DNA from: Mycolicibacterium rutilum
GTDB lineage: Bacteria; Actinomycetota; Actinomycetes; Mycobacteriales; Mycobacteriaceae
DNA: 64,000 nucleotides
Direction: 5' to 3'
Assembly (NCBI RefSeq): GCF_900108565.1
Contig: NZ_LT629971.1
Location: 2,232,001 to 2,296,000 of the forward strand
Both the position numbers and the translations under genes were made by a program. Of this stretch, positions 8,459 to 17,340 are shown piece after piece (the stretch's first letter is position 1; each line of letters starts with the position of its first letter). The notes under the pieces were generated by a model, which saw nothing but the letters and a program-made list of their open reading frames with translations, ran no database searches and was not told the DNA's origin.

Positions 8459-8956
8459 ATGACCGACACACCGCTGACCGACATCGCCGTGACCACCCTC
8501 GACGGCCGCGACACCACACTGGGCGAACTCGCCGGCGGTGCCGCCCTGGTCGTCAACGTCGCGTCGAAATGCGGTCTGACGCCCCAGTACACCGCGCTGG
8601 AGAAGCTGGCCGAGGACTACCGCGACCGCGGACTGACCGTGATCGGCGTGCCGTGCAACCAGTTCATGGGCCAGGAGCCCGGCACCGCCGAGGAGATCCA
8701 GGAGTTCTGCTCGACGACCTACGGGGTGACGTTCCCGCTGCTGGCCAAGACCGACGTCAACGGCGCCGAGCGGCATCCGCTCTATGCCGAGCTGACCAAG
8801 GCGGCCGACGACAGCGGTGAAGCCGGCGACATCCAGTGGAACTTCGAGAAGTTCCTGCTCGCGCCGGGCGGCACCGTGGTCAAGCGGTTCCGGCCGCGCA
8901 CCGAGCCCGACGCCCCCGAGGTGATCGCCGCGATCGAGGACGTCCTGCCCCGATAG
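8459..8956 (+). CDS. Glutathione peroxidase-family thiol peroxidase
   Basis: 165 aa, thioredoxin fold. It carries NVASKCGLTPQY (peroxidatic Cys38 in place of selenocysteine), the PCNQFMGQEPGT motif with Gln, and the IQWNFEKFLL motif with catalytic Trp and Asn. Mycobacteria lack glutathione, so enzymes of this class are expected to use thioredoxin (or mycothiol) as reductant, with the PCNQF Cys a plausible resolving residue. A -10 hexamer TAACGT at 8447 lies six bases before the ATG, suggesting a leaderless mRNA separate from the TetR gene. Confidence 0.92.
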   Translation: MTDTPLTDIAVTTLDGRDTTLGELAGGAALVVNVASKCGLTPQYTALEKLAEDYRDRGLTVIGVPCNQFMGQEPGTAEEIQEFCSTTYGVTFPLLAKTDVNGAERHPLYAELTKAADDSGEAGDIQWNFEKFLLAPGGTVVKRFRPRTEPDAPEVIAAIEDVLPR

Positions 8957-9025
8957 CACCTGATGGCCATCTGACGTCAGCGTGTCCGAAACCGTTGCGA
9001 CACCGGGTGTTGCCACACTGAGCAC

Positions 9026-9730
9026 GTGACTGGCCAACTGCTCGTCTCGGTTTCCGGGATCAGCGAGCGCACCCTGCCCGACGTCGCCGCGTTCTGCGAG
9101 CGGCTCGATTCCCGCGGCGTCCCGGTGTCGCTGCTGGTGGCGCCGCGACTGAAGGGCGGCTACCGCCTCGGCGCGGACACCGGCACCGTCGAGTGGCTGA
9201 CGCAGCGGCGCGACGGCGGTGACGCGATCGTGCTGCACGGATTCGACGAAGCGGCCACCAAGCGCCGCCGGGGCGAGTTCGCGACGCTGCCCGGCCACGA
9301 GGCGAATCTGAGGTTGCTGGCCGCCGACCGCGTCATGGACCATCTCGGGTTGCGGACGCGTTTGTTCGCCGCCCCCGGCTGGTCGGTGTCTCCCGGTACG
9401 GCTGCGGCGTTGCCCGGCAGGGGTTTTCGGCTGCTGGCCGGTCTCACCGAGATCACCGACCTGGTGCGGGGGACGGTGGTGCGGTCCCGGGTGCTCGGCA
9501 TCGGCGAGGGTTTTCTCACCGAGCCGTGGTGGTGCCGGACGCTGGTGCTGTCGGCGGAGCGGATCGCGCGGCGAGGCGGGATCGTCCGGGTGGCCGTGGC
9601 GGCCCGTCACCTGCGCAAGCCGGGCCCGCAGCAGGCGATGCTCGACGTGGTGGACCTCGCGCTGATGCACGGCTGCCACCCCGCCGTCTACCGCTGGCGG
9701 CCGTACCGCGCATTGACAGACGCCGCCTAG
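9026..9730 (+). CDS. DUF2334-type polysaccharide-deacetylase-fold protein
   Basis: 234 aa from GTG 9026. The start LLVSVSGISERTLPDV, the segment GVPVSLLVAPRLKGGY and the block AIVLHGFDEAA resemble DUF2334 proteins, which have an NodB-like deacetylase barrel. The Asp normally found early in the metal site is not obvious (VSGIS in place of a D-containing strand), so catalytic activity is uncertain. No signal peptide is visible. It occupies the place of Rv0784 in M. tuberculosis, upstream of the FAD dehydrogenase, 23 bp away. Confidence 0.6.
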   Translation: MTGQLLVSVSGISERTLPDVAAFCERLDSRGVPVSLLVAPRLKGGYRLGADTGTVEWLTQRRDGGDAIVLHGFDEAATKRRRGEFATLPGHEANLRLLAADRVMDHLGLRTRLFAAPGWSVSPGTAAALPGRGFRLLAGLTEITDLVRGTVVRSRVLGIGEGFLTEPWWCRTLVLSAERIARRGGIVRVAVAARHLRKPGPQQAMLDVVDLALMHGCHPAVYRWRPYRALTDAA

Positions 9731-9753
9731 CCTTCGCCGCTAACGTGGCGGCC

Positions 9754-11394
9754 ATGGCGCAAGATGCTGATGTCATCGTGGTCGGTGCGGGCCTGGCCGG
9801 CCTGGTGGCCGCCTGCGAACTGGTCGACCGCGGCCGGCGTGTGCTGATCGTCGACCAGGAGAACGCCAACAACATCGGCGGCCAGGCGTTCTGGTCTTTC
9901 GGCGGGCTGTTCTTCGTCGACAGTCCCGAACAACGCCGGATGGGTATCCGCGACAGCCACGAACTGGCACTGCAGGACTGGTTGGGCTCGGCGGGGTTCG
10001 ACCGCCCCGAGGATCACTGGCCGCGGCAGTGGGCGCACGCGTATGTCGACTTCGCCGCGGGGGAGAAGCGCGGCTGGCTGCGGGAGCGCGGGCTGCAGAC
10101 GTTCCCGATCGTCGGCTGGGCCGAACGCGGCGGCTACGACGCGCGCGGGCACGGCAACTCGGTGCCGCGCTTCCACATCACCTGGGGCACCGGCCCGGCA
10201 ATCGTCGACATCTTCGCGCGCCGGCTGACCGGCCGCGCCCGGTTCGCCCACCGGCACCGCGTCGACGAACTGATCGTCTCCGACGGTGCGGTCGTCGGGG
10301 TCCGCGGCGCGGTGCTCGAACCGTCCGACGCGGCCCGCGGTGTGGCGTCGTCGCGAAACACGGTCGGCGACTTCGAATTCCGCGCGCAGGCCGTCGTCGT
10401 CGCCAGTGGCGGCATCGGTGGCAACCATGACCTGGTCCGGCAGAACTGGCCGACCCGGATGGGCCGGGTGCCCGAACAGTTGATCTCGGGTGTGCCCGCG
10501 CACGTCGACGGCCGGATGATCGGCATCACCGAGAGCGCCGGCGCGCGGGTGATCAACCGCGACCGCATGTGGCACTACACCGAAGGGATCACCAACTACG
10601 ACCCGATCTGGCCGCTGCACGGGATCCGCATCCTGCCGGGGCCGTCGTCGTTGTGGTTGGACGCCAACGGCAAACGGTTGCCGTCGCCGCTGTATCCCGG
10701 CTTCGACACGCTCGGCACGCTGGAGTACATCTCGCAGACCGGGCAGGACTACACCTGGTTCATCCTCAACGCGCGGATCATCGCCAAGGAGTTCGCGCTG
10801 TCGGGTCAGGAACAGAACCCCGACCTCACCGGCCGCAGCGTGCGCGACGTGCTGTCGCGGGTGCGTCCCGGCGCGCCGGGGCCGGTGCAGGCGTTCGTCG
10901 ACCGCGGTGTCGACTTCGTCAGCGCGAACTCGTTGCGCGAGTTGGTGTCCGCGATGAACAGCGTGCCCGATGTGCAGCCCCTCGATTACGCGACGGTCGA
11001 GGCCGAGGTGACCGCGCGGGACCGGGAGGTCGCCAACAAATTCACCAAGGACATGCAGATCGCCTCGATCCGCGTGGCCCGCAACTATCTCGGCGACAAG
11101 CTCAGCCGGGTCGTCGCCCCGCACCGGCTCACCGACCCGAAGGCCGGTCCGCTGATCGCGGTCAAGCTGCACATCCTGACGCGAAAATCGTTGGGCGGGT
11201 TGGAAACCGACCTGGATGCGCGGGTGCTCAGGCCCGACGGCAGCGTGTTCGACGGCCTGTACGCCGCGGGGGAGGCCGCCGGTTTCGGCGGCGGCGGTGT
11301 ACACGGCTACCGCTCGCTGGAGGGCACGTTCCTCGGCGGCTGTGTGTTCTCCGGGCGCGCCGCCGGGCGCGCCGCCGCCCGCGACACCGCCTAG
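9754..11394 (+). CDS. FAD-binding dehydrogenase (succinate DH/fumarate reductase flavoprotein family)
   Basis: 546 aa. The Rossmann motif VIVVGAGLAGLVAACELV is near residue 8 and a second FAD motif, GLYAAGEAAGFGGGG, is near the C-terminus. SGGIGGN in the middle is also typical. It belongs to the flavoprotein family that includes 3-ketosteroid dehydrogenases and fumarate reductases, and matches Rv0785 by position. The substrate is unknown. The frame is open far upstream, but ATG 9754 directly precedes the FAD motif and has TAACGT seven bases upstream (likely leaderless). Its stop overlaps that of the convergent hydrolase. Confidence 0.88.
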   Translation: MAQDADVIVVGAGLAGLVAACELVDRGRRVLIVDQENANNIGGQAFWSFGGLFFVDSPEQRRMGIRDSHELALQDWLGSAGFDRPEDHWPRQWAHAYVDFAAGEKRGWLRERGLQTFPIVGWAERGGYDARGHGNSVPRFHITWGTGPAIVDIFARRLTGRARFAHRHRVDELIVSDGAVVGVRGAVLEPSDAARGVASSRNTVGDFEFRAQAVVVASGGIGGNHDLVRQNWPTRMGRVPEQLISGVPAHVDGRMIGITESAGARVINRDRMWHYTEGITNYDPIWPLHGIRILPGPSSLWLDANGKRLPSPLYPGFDTLGTLEYISQTGQDYTWFILNARIIAKEFALSGQEQNPDLTGRSVRDVLSRVRPGAPGPVQAFVDRGVDFVSANSLRELVSAMNSVPDVQPLDYATVEAEVTARDREVANKFTKDMQIASIRVARNYLGDKLSRVVAPHRLTDPKAGPLIAVKLHILTRKSLGGLETDLDARVLRPDGSVFDGLYAAGEAAGFGGGGVHGYRSLEGTFLGGCVFSGRAAGRAAARDTA

Positions 11395-12044
11395 AACTCG
11401 GTGGCGTTCTCCTGCTCGAGCACCTGGAAATCGGTGTCGGTCATCTCGGACAGCCGCCCGTAGAAGATCGGGCGCCCGACCGGATCGATGATCGCCTGGT
11501 GGATCGGCACCGCGTGCGTGGGCGCGACCGCGCGCAGATAGTCGACCGCCTCGGAGACCTTCAGCCACGGCGCGGCGGCCGGCGTCGCGAGCACGTCGAC
11601 GGGCTCGCCGGGGACGAACAGCGCGTCGCCCGGGTGCATGAACCGGGCGGCGTGGGTGCCGTCGCCAACCAGGTAGGAGATGTTGTCGATGACCGGGATC
11701 TCCGGATGGATGACCGCGTGCGTGCCGCCGAGGCCGCGCACGGTCAGGTGCCCGACGGCGAACTCGTCGCCCGCGTTGACCGCGCGCCAGTTGCCGCCGA
11801 GCTGGGCCGCGGTCTGCGGGTCGGCGTAGAGCGCGGCCTGCGGGTTCGCCTCGAGCAGGGCCGGCAGGCGCTCGGTGTCGGTGTGGTCGGGGTGCTGATG
11901 GGTGATCAGAATCGCCGACAGGCCGGTGATGCCCTCGAAACCGTGTGAGAAGACGCCGGGGTCGAACAGGATCGTTGCGTTCTCACCGGATTCGCCAGGG
12001 AAATCTGCGAGTAGGCACGAATGGCCGAAATGCGTCAAGTGCAT
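11391..12044 (-). CDS. Metallo-beta-lactamase-fold hydrolase
   Basis: 217 aa. MHLTHFGHSCLL opens the UlaG-like branch of the family, and the metal site motif HQHPDHTD (H-x-H-x-D-H) is near residue 50. A further metal His is likely in FMHPGDALF. It corresponds to Rv0786c. No signal peptide is seen, so it is a cytosolic hydrolase of unknown substrate. It converges on and overlaps the FAD dehydrogenase by 4 bp. Confidence 0.88.
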   Translation of the reverse strand: MHLTHFGHSCLLADFPGESGENATILFDPGVFSHGFEGITGLSAILITHQHPDHTDTERLPALLEANPQAALYADPQTAAQLGGNWRAVNAGDEFAVGHLTVRGLGGTHAVIHPEIPVIDNISYLVGDGTHAARFMHPGDALFVPGEPVDVLATPAAAPWLKVSEAVDYLRAVAPTHAVPIHQAIIDPVGRPIFYGRLSEMTDTDFQVLEQENATEF

Positions 12045-12087
12045 GCCTATATTGTGCGCGGGGCGGGGTTCAGGGGGTACTGAAGTC

Positions 12088-12740
12088 GTGCGATGGCTGT
12101 TGGTGGTGGCGCTGGGTTTCGGACTGGCCGTCGCACCGCCTGCGGACGCGGTGCCGGGGGTGTGTCCGCCGACGTGTGACGCGATACCTGATTCGGCGTG
12201 GCCGGTGAGCAGTGAGCTTCCGCTCTACGCCGCCTATCGGTGGCCGGGGCTGGCCGGACTGGCGGTCAACGCGCCGTCGCCGCGGTTCGTCTTCGAGGAG
12301 TTGTGCGCCGGCCCGGCCGTGCCCGCCGACCCGCGGGCCTACGTAGTGGCCGCGCGGGCGCAGATCGGCAACGCCCCAGGTCACTGGCATCTGCGCAGCC
12401 AGGTGCTGCACTGGCGCGGTGCGGTGGGATGGAGCGGGCCACTGGTGCGCTCGGTGATCGAGGACGCGACGACGCGGTTGCGGTCATGCCAGGCGCCCAG
12501 GGTGTCGCCGTCGATCACCACGGCCGACTCCGAGGCGCTGGCCGCGGTGATCAGCGTGGCGGGCCGCAAGGTGGTGCACCAGTACCTGCTGGCCGACCCG
12601 GCGAGCGGCACCGTCGTCGAACTGGCCCTGTGGGCAGAACTGCCCGCGCAGAGGTGCCCTGGCCGGGGGTGTCGGACGCGCAGGTGTTCGACACTTTGGC
12701 GGGCCCGCTGTGCCAGGCATATCTCGGATCGTGCCGGTGA
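12088..12740 (+). pseudogene. Secreted protein of unknown function, frameshifted (Rv0787-like)
   Basis: The reading frame begins at GTG 12088 with a signal peptide (VRWLLVVALGFGLAVAPPAD, cleavage after ADA) and continues with conserved Cys residues (GVCPPTC). Near 12644-12650 coding sense moves to another frame that ends LAGPLCQAYLGSC at TGA 12740. The span of 653 bp is one base short of a multiple of three, so one base is missing. Repaired length would be about 217 aa. It is either a real frameshift or a sequence error. Position upstream of purS matches Rv0787. Function is unknown. Confidence 0.65.
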
Positions 12741-12763
12741 GGCGCGTCCAGCGGGGCCGCCGG

Positions 12764-12769
12764 TACAGT
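12764..12769 (+). promoter_or_regulatory. -10 hexamer, putative leaderless purS promoter
   Basis: TACAGT, six bases, then GTG 12776. There is no ribosome binding site before the GTG. Confidence 0.5.
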
Positions 12770-12775
12770 TGACGC

Positions 12776-13015
12776 GTGGCAAGGGTGGTTGTGCACGTGA
12801 TGCCGAAGGCCGAGATCCTCGACCCGCAGGGGCAGGCGATCGTCGGCGCATTGGGCCGGCTCGGGTTCGAAGGTGTCTCGGATGTGAGGCAGGGCAAGCG
12901 ATTTGAGCTCGAAGTCGACGACAGCGTCGACGACGACGCGCTCGCGAAGATCGCCGAATCGCTGCTGGCGAACACGGTGATCGAGGACTGGTCGGTGAGC
13001 AGGGAGCAAGCATGA
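12776..13015 (+). CDS. purS: FGAM synthase subunit PurS
   Basis: 79 aa, the size of Pur[22 protein letters not shown] and [19 protein letters not shown] are typical. PurS bridges PurQ and PurL in the multisubunit formylglycinamidine synthase used by actinobacteria and Bacillus, carrying ammonia from the glutaminase to the synthase. Its stop overlaps the purQ start (ATGA), giving strict coupling. PurL, the partner, is 7 kb downstream. Confidence 0.96.
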   Translation: MARVVVHVMPKAEILDPQGQAIVGALGRLGFEGVSDVRQGKRFELEVDDSVDDDALAKIAESLLANTVIEDWSVSREQA

Positions 13016-13686
13016 CCGCACGTGTGGGGGTCATCACATTCCCGGGTACGCTCGACGACGTCGACGCCGCGCGGGCCGTGCGGCTCGCCGGGGCGGAGGC
13101 CGTCGCGCTGTGGCACGCCGACGCCGACCTGAAGAAGGTCGACGCCGTCGTGGTGCCCGGTGGCTTCTCCTACGGGGACTACCTGCGCGCCGGTGCGATC
13201 GCGAAGTTCGCGCCGGTGATGGGCGAGGTCGTCCGGGCCGCCGAGCAGGGCATGCCAGTGTTGGGGATCTGCAACGGTTTTCAGGTGTTGTGCGAGACCG
13301 GTCTGCTGCCGGGAGCGTTGACCCGAAACGCGGGCCTGCACTTCGTGTGTCGCGACATCTGGCTGGAGGTGGCGTCGAACGAGTCGGCGTGGACCTCGCG
13401 CTACGAGCCCGGCGCCGACATCCTGATCCCGCTGAAGTCCGGTGAGGGCCGGTACGTGGCCAGCGACAAGGTGCTCGACGAGCTCGAGGGCGAGGGCCGC
13501 ATCGTGTTCCGCTACCGCGACAACCCCAACGGCTCACAGCGCAACATCGCGGGCGTCAGCTCGGCCAACCGCCGCGTCGTCGGCCTGATGCCACACCCCG
13601 AGCACGCGACCGAGGCGCTGACCGGGCCCTCCGACGACGGCCTGGGCCTGTTCTACTCGGCACTCGACGGCGTCCTGAGCGCCTAA
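13012..13686 (+). CDS. purQ: FGAM synthase glutaminase subunit PurQ
   Basis: 224 aa, class I glutamine amidotransferase. The nucleophile elbow is [11 protein letters not shown] (Cys near residue 87), and the His/Glu of the triad are in [10 protein letters not shown] near residue 195. [15 protein letters not shown] at the start and [15 protein letters not shown] are PurQ hallmarks. It supplies ammonia to PurL for conversion of FGAR to FGAM. It is coupled to purS by a 4-bp overlap. Confidence 0.97.
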   Translation: MTARVGVITFPGTLDDVDAARAVRLAGAEAVALWHADADLKKVDAVVVPGGFSYGDYLRAGAIAKFAPVMGEVVRAAEQGMPVLGICNGFQVLCETGLLPGALTRNAGLHFVCRDIWLEVASNESAWTSRYEPGADILIPLKSGEGRYVASDKVLDELEGEGRIVFRYRDNPNGSQRNIAGVSSANRRVVGLMPHPEHATEALTGPSDDGLGLFYSALDGVLSA

Positions 13687-13760
13687 CTCTCTCTGTAACT
13701 CGCGCGAGCGCGCGAATTTGATGCGCGGGGGGCCGCTGCGGCGGTGTTAGGTTGGCGTCG

Positions 13761-14504
13761 ATGCCAACGAAGCCCGCAATAGCCGCCGGGTTCTTGGGCA
13801 TTGTGCTCGGCCCGTTCGGACTGTTCTGCTTCGCTTGGGTATTCATCTTCGCCGAACGCGCACAGTATCTGTCGGCCGTCGTGGCCATGGGGGCCGCCGG
13901 TTGTCTCCTGGGATTGGCAGCCCTGTTCGTCCTCGTCGCGACTCGAAAAGTATCGCCGCGGATCGATGTCGAGAACTTTGGAACAACGGTTCGGCCGGAT
14001 CGCAGACTGGACCGCCTTCTCGTCGCTGCCAGCGTCGCCGGGTTCGTGGCGATGGTGTGCTATGCCGTCTTCGCGCCGCTCGACATGCTTGATATCCGTC
14101 CGCCGCGCGGGTACGGACGTTTCCTCGTGGGTACTTGCGCCGTTGGAGCCTTGGTAGGTGTGTTCAGTCTGCGCCAGATATTCAGGGCTCGCGGGACGAG
14201 TTATCTCCGAATGACTGTGCAAGGCATCGAGACAGCAACCACGATGACCACTCAGGAGCGATCCTGGGACGAAGTAACGGACGTCGTCGACAGGAAGCCG
14301 GATACGCGCCAGGCCAGCGGAGCCATCTACATCCTCACCGCGGACGGACGCACACGAGAACTTCCCGCGAGCTGGTACACCCCGGGAGGCCACGCGCTCG
14401 GCGAGGTGCTGCGGTTCTATTGGCAGCATCCCGAAGCGCGCGAGGAGCTGGCCGACGATCGCGTTGTGCACCGCCTAGAGGCAGAGTTGCAGAATCCCAG
14501 CTAG
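13761..14504 (+). CDS. Membrane protein of unknown function
   Basis: 247 aa with four hydrophobic segments in the first ~145 residues (IAAGFLGIVLGPFGLFCFAW; AVVAMGAAGCLLGLAALFVL; LLVAASVAGFVAMVCYAVF; FLVGTCAVGALVGVFSL). A soluble C-terminal domain follows, with a PH-like look (LRMTVQGIE, SWDEVTDV, ILTADGRTREL). I do not recognise the family. ATG 13761 is preferred. Codon composition is less GC-extreme than neighbours, hinting at later acquisition. Its TAG stop lies within the CTAG duplicated by the adjacent IS element, so the C-terminus is intact. Confidence 0.6.
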   Translation: MPTKPAIAAGFLGIVLGPFGLFCFAWVFIFAERAQYLSAVVAMGAAGCLLGLAALFVLVATRKVSPRIDVENFGTTVRPDRRLDRLLVAASVAGFVAMVCYAVFAPLDMLDIRPPRGYGRFLVGTCAVGALVGVFSLRQIFRARGTSYLRMTVQGIETATTMTTQERSWDEVTDVVDRKPDTRQASGAIYILTADGRTRELPASWYTPGGHALGEVLRFYWQHPEAREELADDRVVHRLEAELQNPS

Positions 14505-15398
14505 GGCGTGTCTGATAAATGTGGCAGCCAGAGGGTGATGGCCCGTAGGACTGCTGCGCCGCGGTAGACGACTGCGAGTTTGTCGTAGCGGGTCGCCAGG
14601 CCGCGCCACTGCTTGGTGGTGTTGAAGCCTCGTTCGATCACGTTGCGGCTCTTGTAGTCCGCGGTATCGAACGCTGGTGGCCGTCCACCGCGTGACCCTC
14701 GGCGTTGGCGGTGGGCGATCTGGTCGGACGGTTGTGGGATCACCGCGACGATCCCGCGACGACGCAGCTCAGCGCGGATGGCGCGACTCGAGTACGCCTT
14801 ATCGCCGCGCACTCGGTCGGGTCGGGTTCGTGCCGAACCACCGCGGAGTCGGGGTACCCGCAGATGGGCCAGCAGGTGCTCGAAAACCGGCGCGTCGTTG
14901 GCCTGACCGGGCGAGACCAACACCACCAGCGGGCGTCCACGGCCGTCGACGAGATGATGAATCTTGCTGGTCAAACCCCCGCGAGAGCGGCCGATGCCGT
15001 GGTCAGGCGGCTCGATGCGCGGATTCGTGTAATTCGACCCAGCCCCCTGTGTGGCGAGTGAGGTTCGTGCCGTGTTGATGGGCGCGGGCGATCGTGGAGT
15101 CCACCGATACCGACCAGTCGATGATCCCGGCGGCGTGGGCTGCCGAGAGCAGTCGGGTCAGCACCGCGTCCCAGGTCCCATCAGCGCTCATCCGGCGATG
15201 CCAGGTCCAAATCGTCTGCCACGGTCCGAACGCCTCGGGAACATCACGCCAGGCGATTCCACACCGGTACCGGTAGATGATGCCTTCCACCATTGACCGA
15301 GCATCCCGAAAAGGCCTGCCTGGCTTACCCGTCGGAGCAGGTAGCAGGTCCTCGATCAACGACCACTGCTCATCGGAGAGCAACTGAAACCGTGACAT
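14501..15398 (-). CDS. IS5-family DDE transposase, expressed by frameshift
   Basis: Frame A (15398 to 15003, 131 aa) holds the N-terminal DUF4096 region (LSDEQWSLIEDLLP) and the first catalytic Asp (VSVDSTIARAHQHG). Frame B continues with GGLTSKIHHLVDGRGRPL, the second Asp (VRGDKAYSS) and the catalytic Glu (RNVIERGFN), ending at 14501. The switch is +1 (or -2) at a run of five G on the coding strand (15043-15047), as in IS5 relatives that use programmed frameshifting. The stop TAG is provided by the flanking CTAG. All DDE residues are present, so the element may be active. Confidence 0.82.
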
Positions 15399-15444
15399 CT
15401 CTCAAGCCTCAGGCATAACACCTGAAACCTTTGTCAGACACGCC
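14505..15444. mobile_element. IS5-family insertion sequence, 940 bp
   Basis: Terminal inverted repeats start GGCGTGTCTGATAAA on the left; the right end is the complement of GGCGTGTCTGACAAA (one mismatch in 15). CTAG flanks both sides (14501-14504 and 15445-15448), read here as a 4-bp target duplication; an alternative is that CTAG belongs to the repeats with a shorter duplication. It carries one transposase in two frames and lies 24 bp from the encapsulin stop codon. Confidence 0.85.
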
Positions 15445-15467
15445 CTAGATGCAGGCGCCAACTGCGC

Positions 15468-16265
15468 TCAAGGCGTCAGGGCGACCGAGGCCTCCGACGT
15501 GTAGCACAGGAACGTCAGCGTCTCCTCCAGATACAGCTGCACCGTGGCCGCGTCATGGGACTGATATCCGATTGACACGTCGGTGCCCAGCTGCAGGTCG
15601 AAATCGCCTCCGCGGGTGGACAACACGAACGCCCCGTCGATCGCCGGCGCCCAGATGATGTCCCCGTCGACGAGCCGGTTGAGATGCTCGCGAATCGGAT
15701 AGCCGTGCTGGGTCGTCTCGCTGACCTTCGTGTACACGTCGGCCGACAACAGCACCGAGTAGGGGCCGTCGACACCGGACAGTCGCAGCTCCGAAAGTGC
15801 CTGCGAGATCACGTCCGGAATGTCGCGCGCATCGTCGGGCAGCGCCAGCGCGGTATTCGAACTGCACCCGCGGATGCCCTCGATCGACGCTGCCTCGTAA
15901 CCCTCGAAGATCGCCCGGTCCTCGGCGAAGGCCAACTTCTTGGCCGCGTCCTTGACGGGGTCCCAGTCCGAGTCCTGCGACCCGCGCTCCACGTCGTCGA
16001 TCGCCGTGCGGGTCACGGTGAACGGCACCCGCAGCCGCACCAGCGGTTTGGCCTCCCGCAGGTGGGCGACCACACCGTCGCCGGGCGGCACGATGTCGTG
16101 CAGATGCCCGGTGCTGACGGCCGCGGTCACTGGGCCGCCGGGCTCGCTGACGTCGACCACGCGCCGACCGGCGATGTGGCGCTTGAACGTTCGCGTCGCC
16201 TCTTGCTCGATCTCTGTCCAGGCCTGCTCGGTGACCGGTGCCAGATCGCGGTACAGGTTGTTCAT
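15468..16265 (-). CDS. Encapsulin nanocompartment shell protein
   Basis: 265 aa, HK97-fold shell subunit, homologue of M. tuberculosis Cfp29/Rv0798c. MNNLYRDLAPVTEQAWTEIE, GRRVVDVSEPGG, the E-loop region PFTVTRTAIDDVERG and the end ETLTFLCYTSEASVAL fit the linocin/CFP29 family. Subunits self-assemble into an icosahedral protein cage in the cytosol that encloses cargo enzymes. It is coupled by ATGA overlap to the upstream DyP peroxidase, whose C-terminus bears a loading peptide. The IS5 element ends 24 bp beyond its stop and may have displaced the native terminator. Confidence 0.95.
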   Translation of the reverse strand: MNNLYRDLAPVTEQAWTEIEQEATRTFKRHIAGRRVVDVSEPGGPVTAAVSTGHLHDIVPPGDGVVAHLREAKPLVRLRVPFTVTRTAIDDVERGSQDSDWDPVKDAAKKLAFAEDRAIFEGYEAASIEGIRGCSSNTALALPDDARDIPDVISQALSELRLSGVDGPYSVLLSADVYTKVSETTQHGYPIREHLNRLVDGDIIWAPAIDGAFVLSTRGGDFDLQLGTDVSIGYQSHDAATVQLYLEETLTFLCYTSEASVALTP

Positions 16266-17290
16266 CAGCGGGTTCCTTTCAAGCTGCCGATACCGAGTGA
16301 GCCCTGGTATGCGGGAGGAGCGGACACGGGCACCGACTGATCGTCAGCGGCCGAATCCGGCAGCGGCGGTGGGTCGTCGAGGAAGTCGACGGTGGGGGTG
16401 AAGAACAGGCTTCCGGTCAGCGCGGTGGAGAAGTCCAGGATGCGGTCGGTGTTGCCCGGCGGGTCGCCGATGAACATGTTCTGCAGCATCCGCTCGGTCA
16501 CCGAGGGGGTCCGCGAATAACCGATGTAGTAGGTGCCGAACTCGCCCTTGCCGATCTCGCCGAACGGCATGTTGTGCCGCACGATCTTGAGCTCGTTGCC
16601 GTCGTCGTCCTCGATCACGTTCAGCGCGACGTGCGAGTTGGCCGGTTTGACCGTGTCGTCGAGTTCGATGTCGTCGAGCTTGGTGCGGCCGATCACCCGC
16701 TCCTGCTCCTCCACCGACAGCGCGTTCCACGCCGACATGTCGTGCACGTACTTCTGCACGTGCACATAGCAGCCGCCGGCGAAATCGGGGTCCTCATCGC
16801 CGATCTGGGTGGCCGAGCGGGCCAGCGCACCGTCCGGGTTCTCGGTCCCGTCGACGAACCCCATCAGATCGCGGTTGTCGAAGAACTTGAACCCGTGTGT
16901 CTCGTCGACGATCTCGATGGCACCGCTCATCGCCTCGGCCAGTCTGGTGGCCAGCTCGAAGCACACGTCCATCGACTCGGCGCGAATGTGGAACAGCAGA
17001 TCGCCGTCGGTGGCCGGAGCGTGGTGACGCCCGCCGCTGATCTCGCGGAACGGATGCAGTTCGGCGGGCCGCGGTCCGGAGAACAACCGGTCCCACGCGT
17101 GCGACCCGATCGAGGTGATCGCCGACAGCCGCTTGGCCGGATCGCGGAAACCGATGGCCCGCACCAGACCCGAGATGTCGGGCAGCGCGTCGTGCACCAC
17201 CGCCTCCTGCCCGTCGACGATCGTCGCCACCAGAAAGACGGCGGCCGGCGTCAGCGGCGCAAGCACGGGTTGAGGCTGGATCTCGGGCAC
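16265..17290 (-). CDS. DyP-type heme peroxidase, encapsulin cargo
   Basis: 341 aa. Family motifs are GSHAWDRLF, the GFVDGTENPDG (GxxDG) catalytic loop, and the heme-proximal region around FELATRLAEAM. The C-terminal tail after the fold ends in GSLGIGSLKG, the known encapsulin-targeting peptide type. It oxidises dyes or phenolics with peroxide, probably within the cage. GTG 17290 has TAGGGT six bases upstream (minus strand), implying a leaderless transcript. It matches Rv0799c. Confidence 0.95.
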   Translation of the reverse strand: MPEIQPQPVLAPLTPAAVFLVATIVDGQEAVVHDALPDISGLVRAIGFRDPAKRLSAITSIGSHAWDRLFSGPRPAELHPFREISGGRHHAPATDGDLLFHIRAESMDVCFELATRLAEAMSGAIEIVDETHGFKFFDNRDLMGFVDGTENPDGALARSATQIGDEDPDFAGGCYVHVQKYVHDMSAWNALSVEEQERVIGRTKLDDIELDDTVKPANSHVALNVIEDDDGNELKIVRHNMPFGEIGKGEFGTYYIGYSRTPSVTERMLQNMFIGDPPGNTDRILDFSTALTGSLFFTPTVDFLDDPPPLPDSAADDQSVPVSAPPAYQGSLGIGSLKGTR

Positions 17291-17296
17291 AAAACG

Positions 17297-17302
17297 ACCC
17301 TA
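17297..17302 (-). promoter_or_regulatory. -10 hexamer, putative leaderless DyP/encapsulin promoter
   Basis: On the minus strand TAGGGT precedes GTG 17290 by six bases. Confidence 0.5.
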
Positions 17303-17340
17303 GCGCCACCGATCTTGATTCGACCCGTAAAGATGAATAG

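Noticed and set aside
9727..11568. 613-codon minus-strand frame opposite the FAD dehydrogenase
   Set aside because: A shadow frame; the plus strand has both FAD motifs in the right places.
14501..15448. Possibility that the IS5 transposase is a pseudogene because it is in two frames
   Set aside because: Frame change occurs at a G5 run and all DDE residues survive, which fits programmed frameshifting known for IS5 relatives.
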